DNA from: Paratinospora sagittata
Taxonomy: Eukaryota > Streptophyta > Magnoliopsida > Ranunculales > Menispermaceae
Length of the DNA stretch: 64,000 nucleotides
NCBI GenBank assembly: GCA_035771175.1
Contig: CM069608.1
Coordinates: 24,744,519 to 24,808,518 of the forward strand
Direction: 5' to 3'
Position numbers and translations under genes: made by a program. The notes beneath the pieces are model-generated. The model searched no databases. It was not told where the DNA came from and worked only from the letters and a program-made list of their open reading frames with translations. This document shows, in pieces, positions 55,383-64,000 of the stretch. The number at the start of each line of letters is the position of its first letter. Position 1 is the first letter of the stretch.

Positions 55383-56700
55383 ATGCAAACCAGGAAGAGA
55401 GGAAGGCCACGCTCAGTCCGTCTAGCAGAGGAGGAACCTCCTAAGATTCAGAATTAGGAACAGCCGCCTCCGACGACAAAGCAGACCACACCCGACACTG
55501 CCACTACTTCTGGGCAGGCAGTGCCACAACCCACACCCTTTGTCATGCCTCCAGGCATGGAACACTTCTTTTCCAGATTCGTCGAGGCGATGAAGGCAAT
55601 AGTTCAAATGGTCGTAGACCTTGGCCAACCAGGTGGTCACTGTCCAGGCACTTGTTAAATCTGGGTGGGAGACTCAAACTGACCAAATTACGAAGTGCAA
55701 GAGGCTACAACCCCTTACCTTTGCGGGCACCATTGATGCAGATGAAGCGCAGAAATGGCTCGATGAGTCAAAGAAGGCTCTCTTGGATATGGGAGTCGAG
55801 AAGGCTCGGAAGATTCCACTAGCTTCCTACCAACTTGTTGGTAGAGCTAATACATGGTGGATAACGGTGAAGGAAGACCCAATGGTCAATACCACCGACA
55901 TGACTTGGCAAGAGTTTGAGTTACTGTTTATCGGCGAGTACTTTTCAGGCGCAGTGAAGAGGCAAAGGAGCTAGGAGTTCGCCAAGTTGTACCATGATAG
56001 CATAACAATTCGTGAATATGTTGTCAAGTTCAAGGAATTATCAGTTTATTCTATCTCCATCATCTCAACGGAGCAAGTTAAGGCCGAGAAATTCTATAAT
56101 GGCCTTCGTCCAGACATCCGACAAGCCCAGTTGATCTTGGATCTCAAGAATTACAGGGAGCTTATTGGCAAGGCCATGAGCGTTGAGCAAGAGAAAACTA
56201 AGCAAGAGTAGAGAATTAACAGGGGAAAATGACCTGCAATGGTTTCCCAACAGGGCAACAAGAAGAAGCCCTACTTTAATCAAAACCCATCCCTCCCAGC
56301 CCCAGAACAAAAACATGAGGCAGCGGCACCTGCGGCAGAAACTTCTAACCCTGGTTAGCAGGGTTTTCAGAATCGTAATAGAGGTGGCCGCAATAGCAGG
56401 GGTGGTCACCATAATGGCAATGGCAGGGGTGGTGGTCAGCAGCACCACAATCAGCATGGCCAGCAGAACCATCAGCAGCAGAGGCTAACATGTTTCAACT
56501 GCCGCCAGCAGGGCCATGTAAGAAATGCATGTCCCCACCCTCAACAACCGCGACAGCCTGTTCCCGCAATTCCATTCCAACAAGCCCTACCTGCTGCTAA
56601 TGCCCGACCCAGGCAGAACCAGGGACAACAAAAATAGGGCAGAGCATTTGCTATCGCTCAGCATCCTCTCCCCTCTCCCCTCTCCCCCTCCCCCCCACAT
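55383..56700 (+). pseudogene. E6 gag with zinc knuckle
   Basis: ATG at 55383 with MQTRKRGRPRSVRLAEEEPP, then a TAG at about 55455. A frameshift lies near 55618. From 55621 come the gag-domain motifs FAGTIDADEAQKWLDESKKA, ASYQLVGRANTWW and FELLFIGEYFSGAVKRQ, ending in TAG at 55972-55974. It continues with VVKFKELSVYSISI and ends at TAG 56209-56211, then a Gly/Arg/Asn stretch and the knuckle CFNCRQQGHVRNAC (about 56491-56532; Gly to Arg within it). Most stops replace CAG. A C-rich run follows at 56667-56697. Confidence 0.82.
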
Positions 56701-57315
56701 AACAATGCAATCAAATGTACATTTCCCTTGTTCAATACAATGGTGCACATCTTGTTTAATTCGGGTGCTACGTACTCTTTTATAGCTTCAACATTGGTAA
56801 AGCATTTAGGGTTGCATCCTGAACCCACAGACATCACAATCTATGTCTCATCACAATTAGGATCTGGTACTGACGTGAAATTGAAGTGTTCTCGATGTGA
56901 ACTTCGAATGTCAGAACATATAATTTATGCAGATCTTTTTGTGATGGACATTAAAGCCTTTGACATCATCCTTGGCATGGACTGGCTCGCACCCTTGAAT
57001 GCAAAGATCAATTGTTTGAAGAAGCAAGTTCAGTTATCCTTGCCTACTTGGGAGTTTGTCAAGATTCAGGAAATAAGAAAATGGATACACAACTCGACTG
57101 TTGCACTACTCAAAGCACAGCTCCGAGCATTATCCTTTGGTGATGACAATGAATCATCATCATTGTACCCTCTCTAAGTACACGATATCCTAATTATATC
57201 AGAATTTCTAACAGTTTTTCTGAATGACCTTCCTGGTCTACCTTCAATTCAGGAATTTGATTTTGAGATCAACCTCATACCTGGGACTGGACCCATCTCA
57301 ATTCCTCTATACAGA
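56701..57315 (+). pseudogene. E6 protease
   Basis: The frame 56728-57177 has LFNSGATYSF, where the catalytic Asp is Asn, then LGLHPEPTDI, SRCELRMSEHIIYADLFVMD, FDIILGMDWLAPLNAKI. It ends at TAA 57175-57177 in the linker to RT. Inactive because of the active-site change. Confidence 0.82.
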
Positions 57316-58533
57316 ATGTCCAATGTCGAGCTCGTTGAGTTGAACAAACAACTGAAAGATTTGGAGAGTAATGACTTCATCAGGAAAAGTTCATCACCCT
57401 GGGGCGCTTCAGTTCTATTTGTTCGCAAGAAGGATGGTTCGTTTCGACTTTGCATCGACTATCGCAAGTTGCATAACGCCACCATCAAGAACAGATACTC
57501 ATTACCCAGGATCGATAACTTGTTCGACCAACTTAGAGATGCCAAGTACTTCTCTAAGATTGGTTTACGATCCGGTTACCATCAATTCCGAATCAGAGAG
57601 TCGGACATTAATAAAACGGCTTTAAGAACTCGCTACAGTCATTACGAGTTCTTGATCATGTCATTCGGTCTAACAAATGCACCTGCAACGTTCATGGATT
57701 TGATGAACCGCATATTCAGGTTATACTTAGACCGATTTTTTGTGGTCTTTGTGGATGATATCGTGATATATTCTTCAACTGAGGAAGACCACAAGATACA
57801 TCTGAGGATTGTTCTTCAGACCTTGAGAAGCCATCAGTTGTATGCAAAGTTGAGTAAGTGCAAATTTTTGGCGAAACGAGTTCAATTCCTAGGTCATGTG
57901 GTTTCAGGCAATGACATTGAGGTGGATCCTTCAAAGGTTGAAGCGATTTTAAACTGGAAGCAGCCCACCACAGTTACTTAAACTCGGAGTTTTCTTGGTT
58001 TAGCTGGCTACGACAGATGTTTCATCGAGGACTTCTCAAAGATTGTTGAACCTATGACCAAGCTCACTCGAAAAGACGTACAACATCTGGAATCTTGCAT
58101 GTTTATCGTCATTTCAAGAATTGAAGAAGTGCCTTACGACAACACCGACTCTAAGAAATGGAGTTGGGTTTTCACTATACATCGACGCCTCTCTCCAAGG
58201 CTTAGGTGCAATACTAATGCAAGTAGGCCAAGTAGTTGCATATGCTTCGAGGAAACTGAAGATTCGTGAGGGTAATTACCCAACGCATAACTTGGAACTG
58301 GCAGTTGTAGTATTTGCACTGAAGTTATGGTGTCACTACCTATGCAGTGAACGATTTGAGGTCTTTTCGGATCACAAGATTCTCAAGTACATCTATACTC
58401 AGAGATACCTAAACCTCCACCAAAGGCGATGGTTGGAATTCTTGAAAGATTATGAATTTCAACTCCAATACCATCCGGGTAAGGCCAATGTTGTGGTTGA
58501 TGCCCTGAGTAGAAAATCTTATATTGTTGCTTA
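57316..58533 (+). pseudogene. E6 reverse transcriptase and RNase H
   Basis: A clean frame from 57316 to 57981 has [53 protein letters not shown] (Asp to Gly before LRS), [16 protein letters not shown] and [14 protein letters not shown] at 57979 and a frameshift near 58085-58120 follow. RNase H resumes at 58121 with [39 protein letters not shown] and VVVDALSRKS. Non-functional. Confidence 0.85.
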
Positions 58534-60011
58534 AACTCTTAACTTCGAGATGGGAAAGTTGGCTACAGAGTTGGAGAATTTTAACCTATAGCTCATCGAG
58601 GAGGGAAGAAGATCACGACTCTCTCAATTGTCGGCCAACTCTGAGCTTATTTGAAAGATTTTAGCAGCTCAAGCCAACGACCCTATGTTAATGGAGAGAC
58701 GACAACTTCTACTCAGTGGACAAGACCTTCCTTACTGGTCGGCCTATGATGACGGGGCCGTTTTCTACAAAAAAATGTCTCTGTCTACCGAACGATCCAC
58801 AAGTTCAAAAAGAGGTGCTCAATGAAATGCAGTATTTGGGGTTCGCTATGCATCCTGGGGGAGACAAGATGTACAAGGATGTAAAGCGAAAATTTTGGTT
58901 TGCTGGAATGAAGAAGGCTATTACAGACTTCGTTGCTTGATGTCTCGTTTGCCAGCAAGTAAAGGCAGAACGCAGACTACCCTCTGGACTTCTCTAGCCT
59001 TTACCTATTGGAGAATGAAATGGAATAACATTGCAATGAATTTTGTTGTGGCCTTGCCTTGAAATAATAAAGGGCAAGATGTCATCTGGGCTATCATTAA
59101 GACTTACAAAGTCTGCACACTTTTTGCCAATAAAGTTCATAGATAACCCCGCCAAGCTTGCCGAATTGTATGAAAGAGAGATTGTACGCCTTCATGACAT
59201 ACCACTCACGATCGTCTCTGATCGAGACCCTCGATTCACGTCAAAGTTTTGGCAAAGCTTCTAGAATAGAATGGGCTCCAGGATCACCATAAGCACAACC
59301 TTTCACCCTCAGACTGACGGGCAGTCAAAGCGGTTGATTAAGATATTAGAGAATATGTTACGATGCTACATTTTGGATTTTTATGATGGATGGGCAAAAC
59401 ACTTACATTTGGCGGAGTTTGCACACAACAACAGCTACCAAACCAGTATCGGCATGGCACCATATGAGGCTTTCTATGGTCGCCCTTGCAGATCTCTAGT
59501 ATGCTGGTTAGATATGACAAAACGACTGTAGTTGGGGCCTGAACTAGTTCAAGAGACTTCTAAGAAGATCACACTATTTAAGGAACGACTTCGTGTAGCA
59601 CAAAGTCGACATAAGAGCTATGCCGACAAGCGGAGACAACCTCTAAAATTTGATAAGGGGGACTTGGTTTTTCTAAAATTTCAGATCATTTAATGTATTG
59701 GTAAACTAGCCTATCGTTTATCTCTTCCATCGTCCATGTCTAAGGTTCATGATGTTTTTCACGTATCCATGCTTCGAAAGTATCGTCCTGATCCTTCGCA
59801 TATCTTCCATTTGGTCGAGGTTTGAGTTGAAGAATGAAATAAGTATCAGGAGAGAGCGATAAAGATTCTATATAGAAAAACTCAAGAACTAAGGTGACGT
59901 AGCATACCACTTGTGAAAGTGTTTTGGGATCACCACGGAGTAGAGAAAGCAACATGGGAACTAGAAGAAACAATTAAACTAAAATACCCTGAGTTATTTT
60001 CTAGTAATAGT
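58534..60011 (+). pseudogene. E6 integrase with chromodomain
   Basis: The zinc-binding region is at about 58820-58980 (HPGGDKMYKDVKRKFWFAGM, CLVCQQVK), broken by TGA after DFVA and TAG (58995-58997) after SGLL. AMNFVVALP has Asn for the first catalytic Asp. VSDRDPRFTSKFW is kept, but HPQTDGQSKRL has Lys for the catalytic Glu. The tail has DVFHVSMLRKYRPDPSH and a chromodomain with VEKATWELEE and YPELFSS; about 65 bases covering the GPF region are missing near 59680. Several stops replace Arg or Gln codons. Confidence 0.82.
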
Positions 60012-60109
60012 TGATGATGTGATGCATTATACCTTTTGAAGAATCAATAAAATTGCGGAACTTTGTTTACAATATCTTAATATATTGTTTCATTTAATTA
60101 ACTATACAG

Positions 60110-60625
60110 ATGTCTGAAAATAACTCAGACAGGAGTAATGAGTCATACACTTCATGAATTGTTTGGCATCCAGTGGAGACTTCTTCAAACTCTGATGCAA
60201 ACCACAACTTCTTTGCATCATCAACTCTGTCGCCTCAGCGGCAACGATTCTTATCGTTTGAGCGCGTATGGCTTTATCGTAATAGTATGGCACAAAACAA
60301 ACCTGTGCCCTCATCCTGGAAAGATCTCCTGCCAAAATTGTCAGGGGGTCGGATTTGAGCAACTGCACGAAAAACCATTCTGTCGCTCAACCTACCTCCC
60401 CTGAAAAGCTACAACTTCCAATACCCTACGCCACCATATGTGAAACAAATGTCGGATCTTTCTGAGGATGAATCTGACTTCATTGCTCTCCATTGTTTGA
60501 TGATATTGAGGATTCCACCAACTACAATGCTATTCAGGGGTCCTTACAGGCACTACCCTGATCTTGCGATCGATGACGACGGCGGTGAATCCCACGCAGA
60601 TAGCAATCATCACTACACTAACTGA
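60110..60625 (+). pseudogene. E6 ORF3, extra gene after pol
   Basis: One continuous frame of 171 codons plus stop, with two TGA stops (near 60155 and 60356; the second replaces an Arg codon). It retains MSENNSD, SPQRQRFLSFERVW, PVPSSWKDLLPKLSGGRI, SLNLPPLK, SEDESDFI and GPYRHYPDLAIDDDGGES. So the gene is held by all four copies that reach this point. The ATG directly follows ATACAG. Confidence 0.72.
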
Positions 60626-60644
60626 ATTTCGGGGGCAAAATTTC

Positions 60645-60660
60645 TTTAAGGGGGGTAGAG
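60645..60660 (+). other. E6 polypurine tract
   Basis: CTTTAAGGGGGGTAGAG ends at 60660, directly before the 3' LTR start TGTAATACCC at 60661. Confidence 0.9.
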
Positions 60661-62107
60661 TGTAATACCCTCGATTAACTTCGGGCACTGCCCGAACGTT
60701 CGGCCGTTCCTTTTCCTATTTAAGGTGTAACACCCCGTAGTTTTAATTAAATACACGGGATGTGAGGGGTACGCTCGGTATGAGGTACCCATCAAATCCT
60801 GGGGGTACTAGACACTGCGGTGTGCTGTGTACTGGGGTGTGACATAAGGACCCCCCCTATTTGTTATTTTCACACCAAATCACTCTCTTCTCTCTTGCTC
60901 TCTTTGTGATTTCTCTCTTCTCTTTTTGAGACTCTCTTGGTGGTGCAACGCAGTTCTGCTCGGGAGAAATTGCCAGTTCAAGAAGGAATTTTTATCTGAA
61001 AGTGGAGAACGAAACATAGGTTTGTGTGTCCTATAACTTTTATTAAAGTTTACATTCATTTATCATTATGTCTACTATTCATTTACACTGCATTATTGCG
61101 TATAATGTTCATACCTCTCATACTTATGCCTGTATATTTGGAGTTCATGTATTACACTGTTACTATGTCGAATTATTGGTCAATCTAACTCAACCAGACT
61201 TAGTCTTGTCCTTAGTAACTTTAAATAGTGAACGGGAGGCAGCGTGCTGCTCTAGACCATTGCTATTTAAGTGGAACTCGTGTCCCACCTCTCAACTAGA
61301 GACTGACCTAGTTGGTCTTATTTGAAAGCTATCAGCTTGTACAAATGATACTAAACATCCTAACTTTACACATGGTGATACCGACTTGATAAGAATTACC
61401 AGACGCTGCCAAATCCTGTCTAATGTTAGTAAATACCGGACCTGCTCATGCATTGGCATCATACATAAGCACCACCTAGGTACATAAGTGGTTCATGATC
61501 CACAAAATAGTTAGAAGCAATGCTCAGTATTCTTGATATTTCCCTGGAGAGGAAGGTACAATGAGAACCTGCGTTTACCTAGGGATGGACATCTGTACGT
61601 GGATCAAGGGCGACGCCCTTGGAGGGGGACATACAATGAAAGCCCGGGTTTACCTGGGGATGGACATATGTACGTGAACTCAAGGAGCAGTACAATCATG
61701 GAACCATTATGAGACGGTGTCATGCATTCATACATGTTGTACTGTTTATGATGCTTGTTGTGTTTATGTGATATTTGATTATGAAGTTTCATTTATTAAT
61801 TGTTATATTCACGAACTATTTTACCCACTGGGCAATAGCTCACCTCGTTGTTATCCAATTTTTCACAGGAGTTTAGGGTGGACTGGGTGGAGGTTTTTGG
61901 GCTCACATTTTGTAACCCTTGTTAATTATAGGGAGGTTTTGGGAGGATGTTCCCTCAATCATATTTTGTACAAAAATACATTCTTAAATTAATGAAATCA
62001 AATTTGTACTCAATTGTGTACCTGCGTACTCAGTTATTGTTATAATGCATTCGCACCCCGCCTGTTAGTGTTCAGTTGGTTTAGGCGCATCCGAGTGGGA
62101 TGTGACA
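60661..62107 (+). repeat. E6 3' LTR
   Basis: TGTAATACCCTCG to GGATGTGACA, 1447 bases including a nested insertion of 119 bases plus its 5-base duplication. U3 has CACTGCCCGAACGTTCGGCC. The insertion splits the TATA region, which reads CTATTTAAGG here. Confidence 0.93.
60726..60844 (+). mobile_element. 119-bp solo-LTR-like mini-element, TSD TAAGG
   Basis: TGTAACACCCCG ... GGGGTGTGACA, flanked by TAAGG at 60721-60725 and 60845-60849. It is absent from the 5' LTR. The ends are those of a gypsy-type LTR and there is a five-base duplication, so it looks like a solo LTR of a very small (TRIM or SMART-like) retroelement. Confidence 0.75.
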
Positions 62108-62516
62108 CCGATAGAACGCTATCATTGCCGAAGACATATTTGTTAATATTTGAAATTATTTTTTGTTTATTTGGAAATTTGTTGTAATATTTAGAAATAA
62201 TTTGATGTTTGTTTAGAAATTAATAAATAATATTTTTAATTTGTATGTTTTATTTAATTATTTAACTAAAATTTATATTTTTTTGTAACTAATTTAACTT
62301 TAAAATATGTATTTTATTACATTAGTTGTCCAAAAGCCCGGTCCAAAGGCCCGGTCCATATAGTTTTTGGGCTGGGTCTGGGCTAAGATTTTTTAATGTT
62401 GTCTCAGCCTGGCCTAGCTTAAAATTTTACCTAGTCCGACCCGATTATTTCTAGGCCCAGTGGGATCGGGCCAGGCAGAGTCGAATGACCCGAATTGCCA
62501 CCCCTACTAAATGAAA
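62108..62516. mobile_element. Right part of the hAT-like element
   Basis: After the CCGAT duplication the palindromic sequence broken by E6 resumes for about 30 bases. AT-rich sequence follows, then GGCCC-rich sequence (62334-62516) ending in the inverted terminal-like GACCCGAATTGCCACCCCTA. See the left part at 49766. Confidence 0.35.
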
Positions 62517-62673
62517 GCCATCTTTATTTAATATTTCCTTATAATCGTCATAATACATGGTCTATGGTTGAATATGTTAATGCATACACGACTAGCTGCA
62601 TGTTCACGATTAAGCGATGGCAACTACAAACTATTTACTTGGATATATAAATGTTCGCGCTTGAGCATCATCA

Positions 62674-62804
62674 TCAAATGCTTGAGAAATATTCAAGAGT
62701 ACCACTTGAATACTTATTTTCGGCAGGCTTTGGTGTGAACAGCACATCATTAATGATTTGTCCACTGTAATTTGTGAAAACGTCATAGTACCTGCTCCAC
62801 AGCA
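62674..62804 (-). pseudogene. Class III chitinase (GH18) C-terminal fragment
   Basis: The minus-strand frame SMLWSRYYDVFTNYSGQIIN-DV matches the last strand and helix of plant class III chitinases (usual form GGVMLWxxYYD...YSxxIK). It carries a C-terminal extension of about 20 residues ending at TGA 62674-62676. It is cut at 62805 by the CACTA end. As the N-terminal fragment at 47.5 kb lies on the wrong side to be the same minus-strand gene, this is a second gene, probably a tandem neighbour. Confidence 0.7.
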
Positions 62805-62839
62805 TACTACAAGAAAAAAGACCTTTAGTAGCGAATTTT

Positions 62840-63240
62840 TTTCGTAAGTAAAAGTTCCGAATTCGTAAGTAAAAGTATTGCTTACGATGTTTAGGCTTTT
62901 TCTTACGAATGCAATTTCGTGAGAAAAACACCGTAAGTAAAGGTTTTAGTCACGACATAGTTCTGTGAGTAAAAGTATCATTTTTACTTACGACTACATT
63001 TTCGTAAGTAAAACGTGTCTTTCGCGACTAAAAGTTGACAGAATTTGCAACAAAAACACCGTAAGTAAAGGTTTTAGTCACGACATAGTTCCGTGAGTAA
63101 AAGTATCATTTTTACTTACGACTCCATTTTCGTAAGTAAAACGTGTCTTTCGCGACTAAAAGTTGACAGAATTTGCAACAAATCTAACCCTTTACTTACA
63201 ATGAAATTCGTAAGTAAATGTAATTAATTCGTTACTAAAT
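62840..63240. repeat. CACTA subterminal repeats with a 128-bp tandem duplication
   Basis: CGTAAGTAAA-type motifs occur many times in both orientations. The block 62924-63051 is repeated at 63052-63179 with about two mismatches. Subterminal motifs in CACTA elements are known binding sites for the TNPA-type protein. Confidence 0.8.
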
Positions 63241-63489
63241 GTTATACGAAGCTATAAAATAAAAAAATAGCTAAAAAAATATTTTTCTGTAATATTTTTA
63301 GAATTTTAATTTTGACAAATAATAAAATTTAACACTAGAAGGAATGAAGATTTTCATTTATCAAATCTATAATTTCTACAACCATAAAGTTCTGAAGTAG
63401 TATGTATACAAAAATTAAAATTTGCACAAGGCAAAATTTACAAAAGTAACAAAATATAGAAACATGATTATCATGCAAGCGAAAGATAA

Positions 63490-64000
63490 CTAAGATGTGG
63501 TCTCCGTAGAAGTAGATGATGATGGTGGCAAGATATTCTCTTTGATCTGACGAACGTCATCCTCAATATTTGTGACCCTATCTATTAGTTTTGCCACTAA
63601 ACTCTCCATTTCTGTGTTGTTCTGACCACCATATGAAGATCCATGTGTTCTTGAGGAAGCTCGTGACATCTCTTTTGATAAGCCTTTTGCCTTCTTAGCC
63701 CATCCCTTTTGATAACCGGAGCGATAACTAAGAACACGTTCCATAATCTGGAAGTCTGTGATATATAACATGTTCACTTTATCTTCAGTTGGAGGCCATT
63801 GATTTTCAAATCTTATATCAACCATTTGTAACTGCAAATAAATAAATAAATATAAGGTACAAACTTAAAAAATAAAATTAATCAATCTAAAAACTCATTT
63901 AAAGACTTACATAAGCACTTTCGACCTCTGTATTTAGCCAATGTTGGTTTGAATCGCAATGCATCCTCTTAAACAGTTCAATTCCTCCAATCGGCGAGAA
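63490..64000 (-). CDS. Ptta/En/Spm family protein, two exons, partial
   Basis: The 5' exon (64000-63911, open at the window edge) ends GGIELFKRMHCDSNQHWLNT-EVESAY. An intron (63910-63832) has GTAAGT at its donor and TTTGCAG at its acceptor and keeps the frame. The second exon (63831-63490) continues LQMVDIRFENQWPPTE, IMERVLSYRSGYQKGWAKKA, then a Ser/Arg part and a C-terminal helix (ESLVAKLIDRVTNIEDDVRQ). ELFKxxH and LSYRSGYxxG fit the plant Transposase_24 (Ptta/En/Spm) family, encoded by CACTA elements. The 3' end points to the terminus at 62805. I see no stop or frameshift in this part. Confidence 0.75.

Larger units (their letters stand above)
51306..62107 (+). mobile_element. E6: full-length Ty3/gypsy chromovirus with ORF0 and ORF3
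   Basis: The 10.8-kb element has both LTRs, a Met-tRNA primer site, ORF0, gag, protease, RT, RNase H, integrase-chromodomain, ORF3 and a polypurine tract, flanked by CCGAT at 51301-51305 and 62108-62112. It defines the layout of the family. All reading frames contain stops or shifts and several catalytic residues are changed, so it cannot be autonomous now. A 119-base element is nested in its 3' LTR. Confidence 0.95.
62805..64000. mobile_element. CACTA (En/Spm) transposon, left end, running off the window
   Basis: The terminus reads TACTACAAGAAAAAAG, the CACTACAAGAAA end with the first C changed. It is followed by a subterminal region packed with CGTAAGTAAA and its inverse. A gene of the Ptta/En/Spm family, transcribed toward this end, lies inside. 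It is inserted in the chitinase. The other end is beyond the window, so the TSD was not checked. Confidence 0.75.

Noticed and set aside
51306..62107. Classification of E6 as Ogre/Tat because it has an ORF upstream of gag
   Set aside because: A chromodomain after integrase and an initiator-Met primer site fit Tekay/Del chromoviruses instead; element size is also smaller than typical Ogre.
47475..62804. The two chitinase pieces as exons of one gene split by insertions
   Set aside because: On the minus strand the N-terminal piece would have to lie at the higher coordinate; it lies at the lower one.
1..64000. CRISPR arrays, bacterial operons, rRNA or tRNA genes
   Set aside because: None recognised. 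Spaced repeats are LTR hairpins, minisatellites and CACTA subterminal repeats; the only tRNA-like text is primer binding sites.

Overview
The window is plant nuclear DNA from an angiosperm I cannot name. It is AT-rich and dominated by nested, decayed LTR retrotransposons. Support comes from Ty3 chromovirus and Ty1 reverse transcriptase sequences, initiator-Met-tRNA primer binding sites, a CACTA transposon end with a plant-type Ptta/En/Spm exon pair, and fragments of plant gene families (class III chitinase, probably F-box). I see no intact host gene, no RNA gene and nothing bacterial.

The main theme is one family of Ty3/gypsy chromovirus (Tekay/Del-like), present as five partial or complete copies and one solo LTR. 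E1 (1646-7047, minus) and E2 (7125-13690, minus) are truncated. E3 (13691-20250, plus) has a 5' LTR, primer site, ORF0, gag and protease and is then cut off. E5 (39794-45346, plus) lacks its 5' half. E6 (51306-62107, plus) is full length, with 5-bp CCGAT target duplications. A solo LTR at 28235-29561 has AGAGT duplications. The layout read from E6, with help from E2, E3 and E5, is LTR - Met-tRNA primer site - AT-rich leader - ORF0 - about 0.8 kb spacer - gag (zinc knuckle) - protease - RT - RNase H - integrase with chromodomain - ORF3 - polypurine tract - LTR. Two genes are not standard for this lineage. ORF0, upstream of gag, resembles the plant 'putative plant transposon protein' family. ORF3, between pol and the 3' LTR, encodes 142-171 codons with no recognised domain. 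ORF0, gag and ORF3 each start just after a sequence resembling a 3' splice site. This is the best candidate for an undescribed system here.

The second theme (20251-39010) is remains of a large Ty1/copia element of Sirevirus type: an env-like 3' fragment, a 2.8-kb LTR, gag-like fragments, an env-like ORF whose N-terminal part appears to belong to the same plant transposon family as ORF0, and a second, diverged LTR. I find no pol between gag and env. The LTRs carry arrays of short hairpins. Two 2.9-3.0 kb solo LTRs of a third family (21520-24400, TSD TTGAT; 35959-38957, TSD TAAAT) and the chromovirus solo LTR sit inside this remnant.

The right third holds the remains of the older gene space. 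A class III chitinase N-terminus (47475-47782, minus) is cut by a copia 3' LTR. A probable F-box fragment lies at 49565-49757. A second chitinase C-terminus (62674-62804, minus) is cut by a CACTA transposon that runs off the window end. E6 lies between them, inside an older palindrome-rich LTR-like sequence, itself bracketed by degenerate hAT-like ends.

No chromovirus gene set looks functional. Protease or integrase catalytic residues are changed in E5 and E6, and most premature stops I checked fit CAG to TAG, C-TGG to C-TAG or CGA to TGA, the signature of cytosine deamination at methylated CHG and CG sites.
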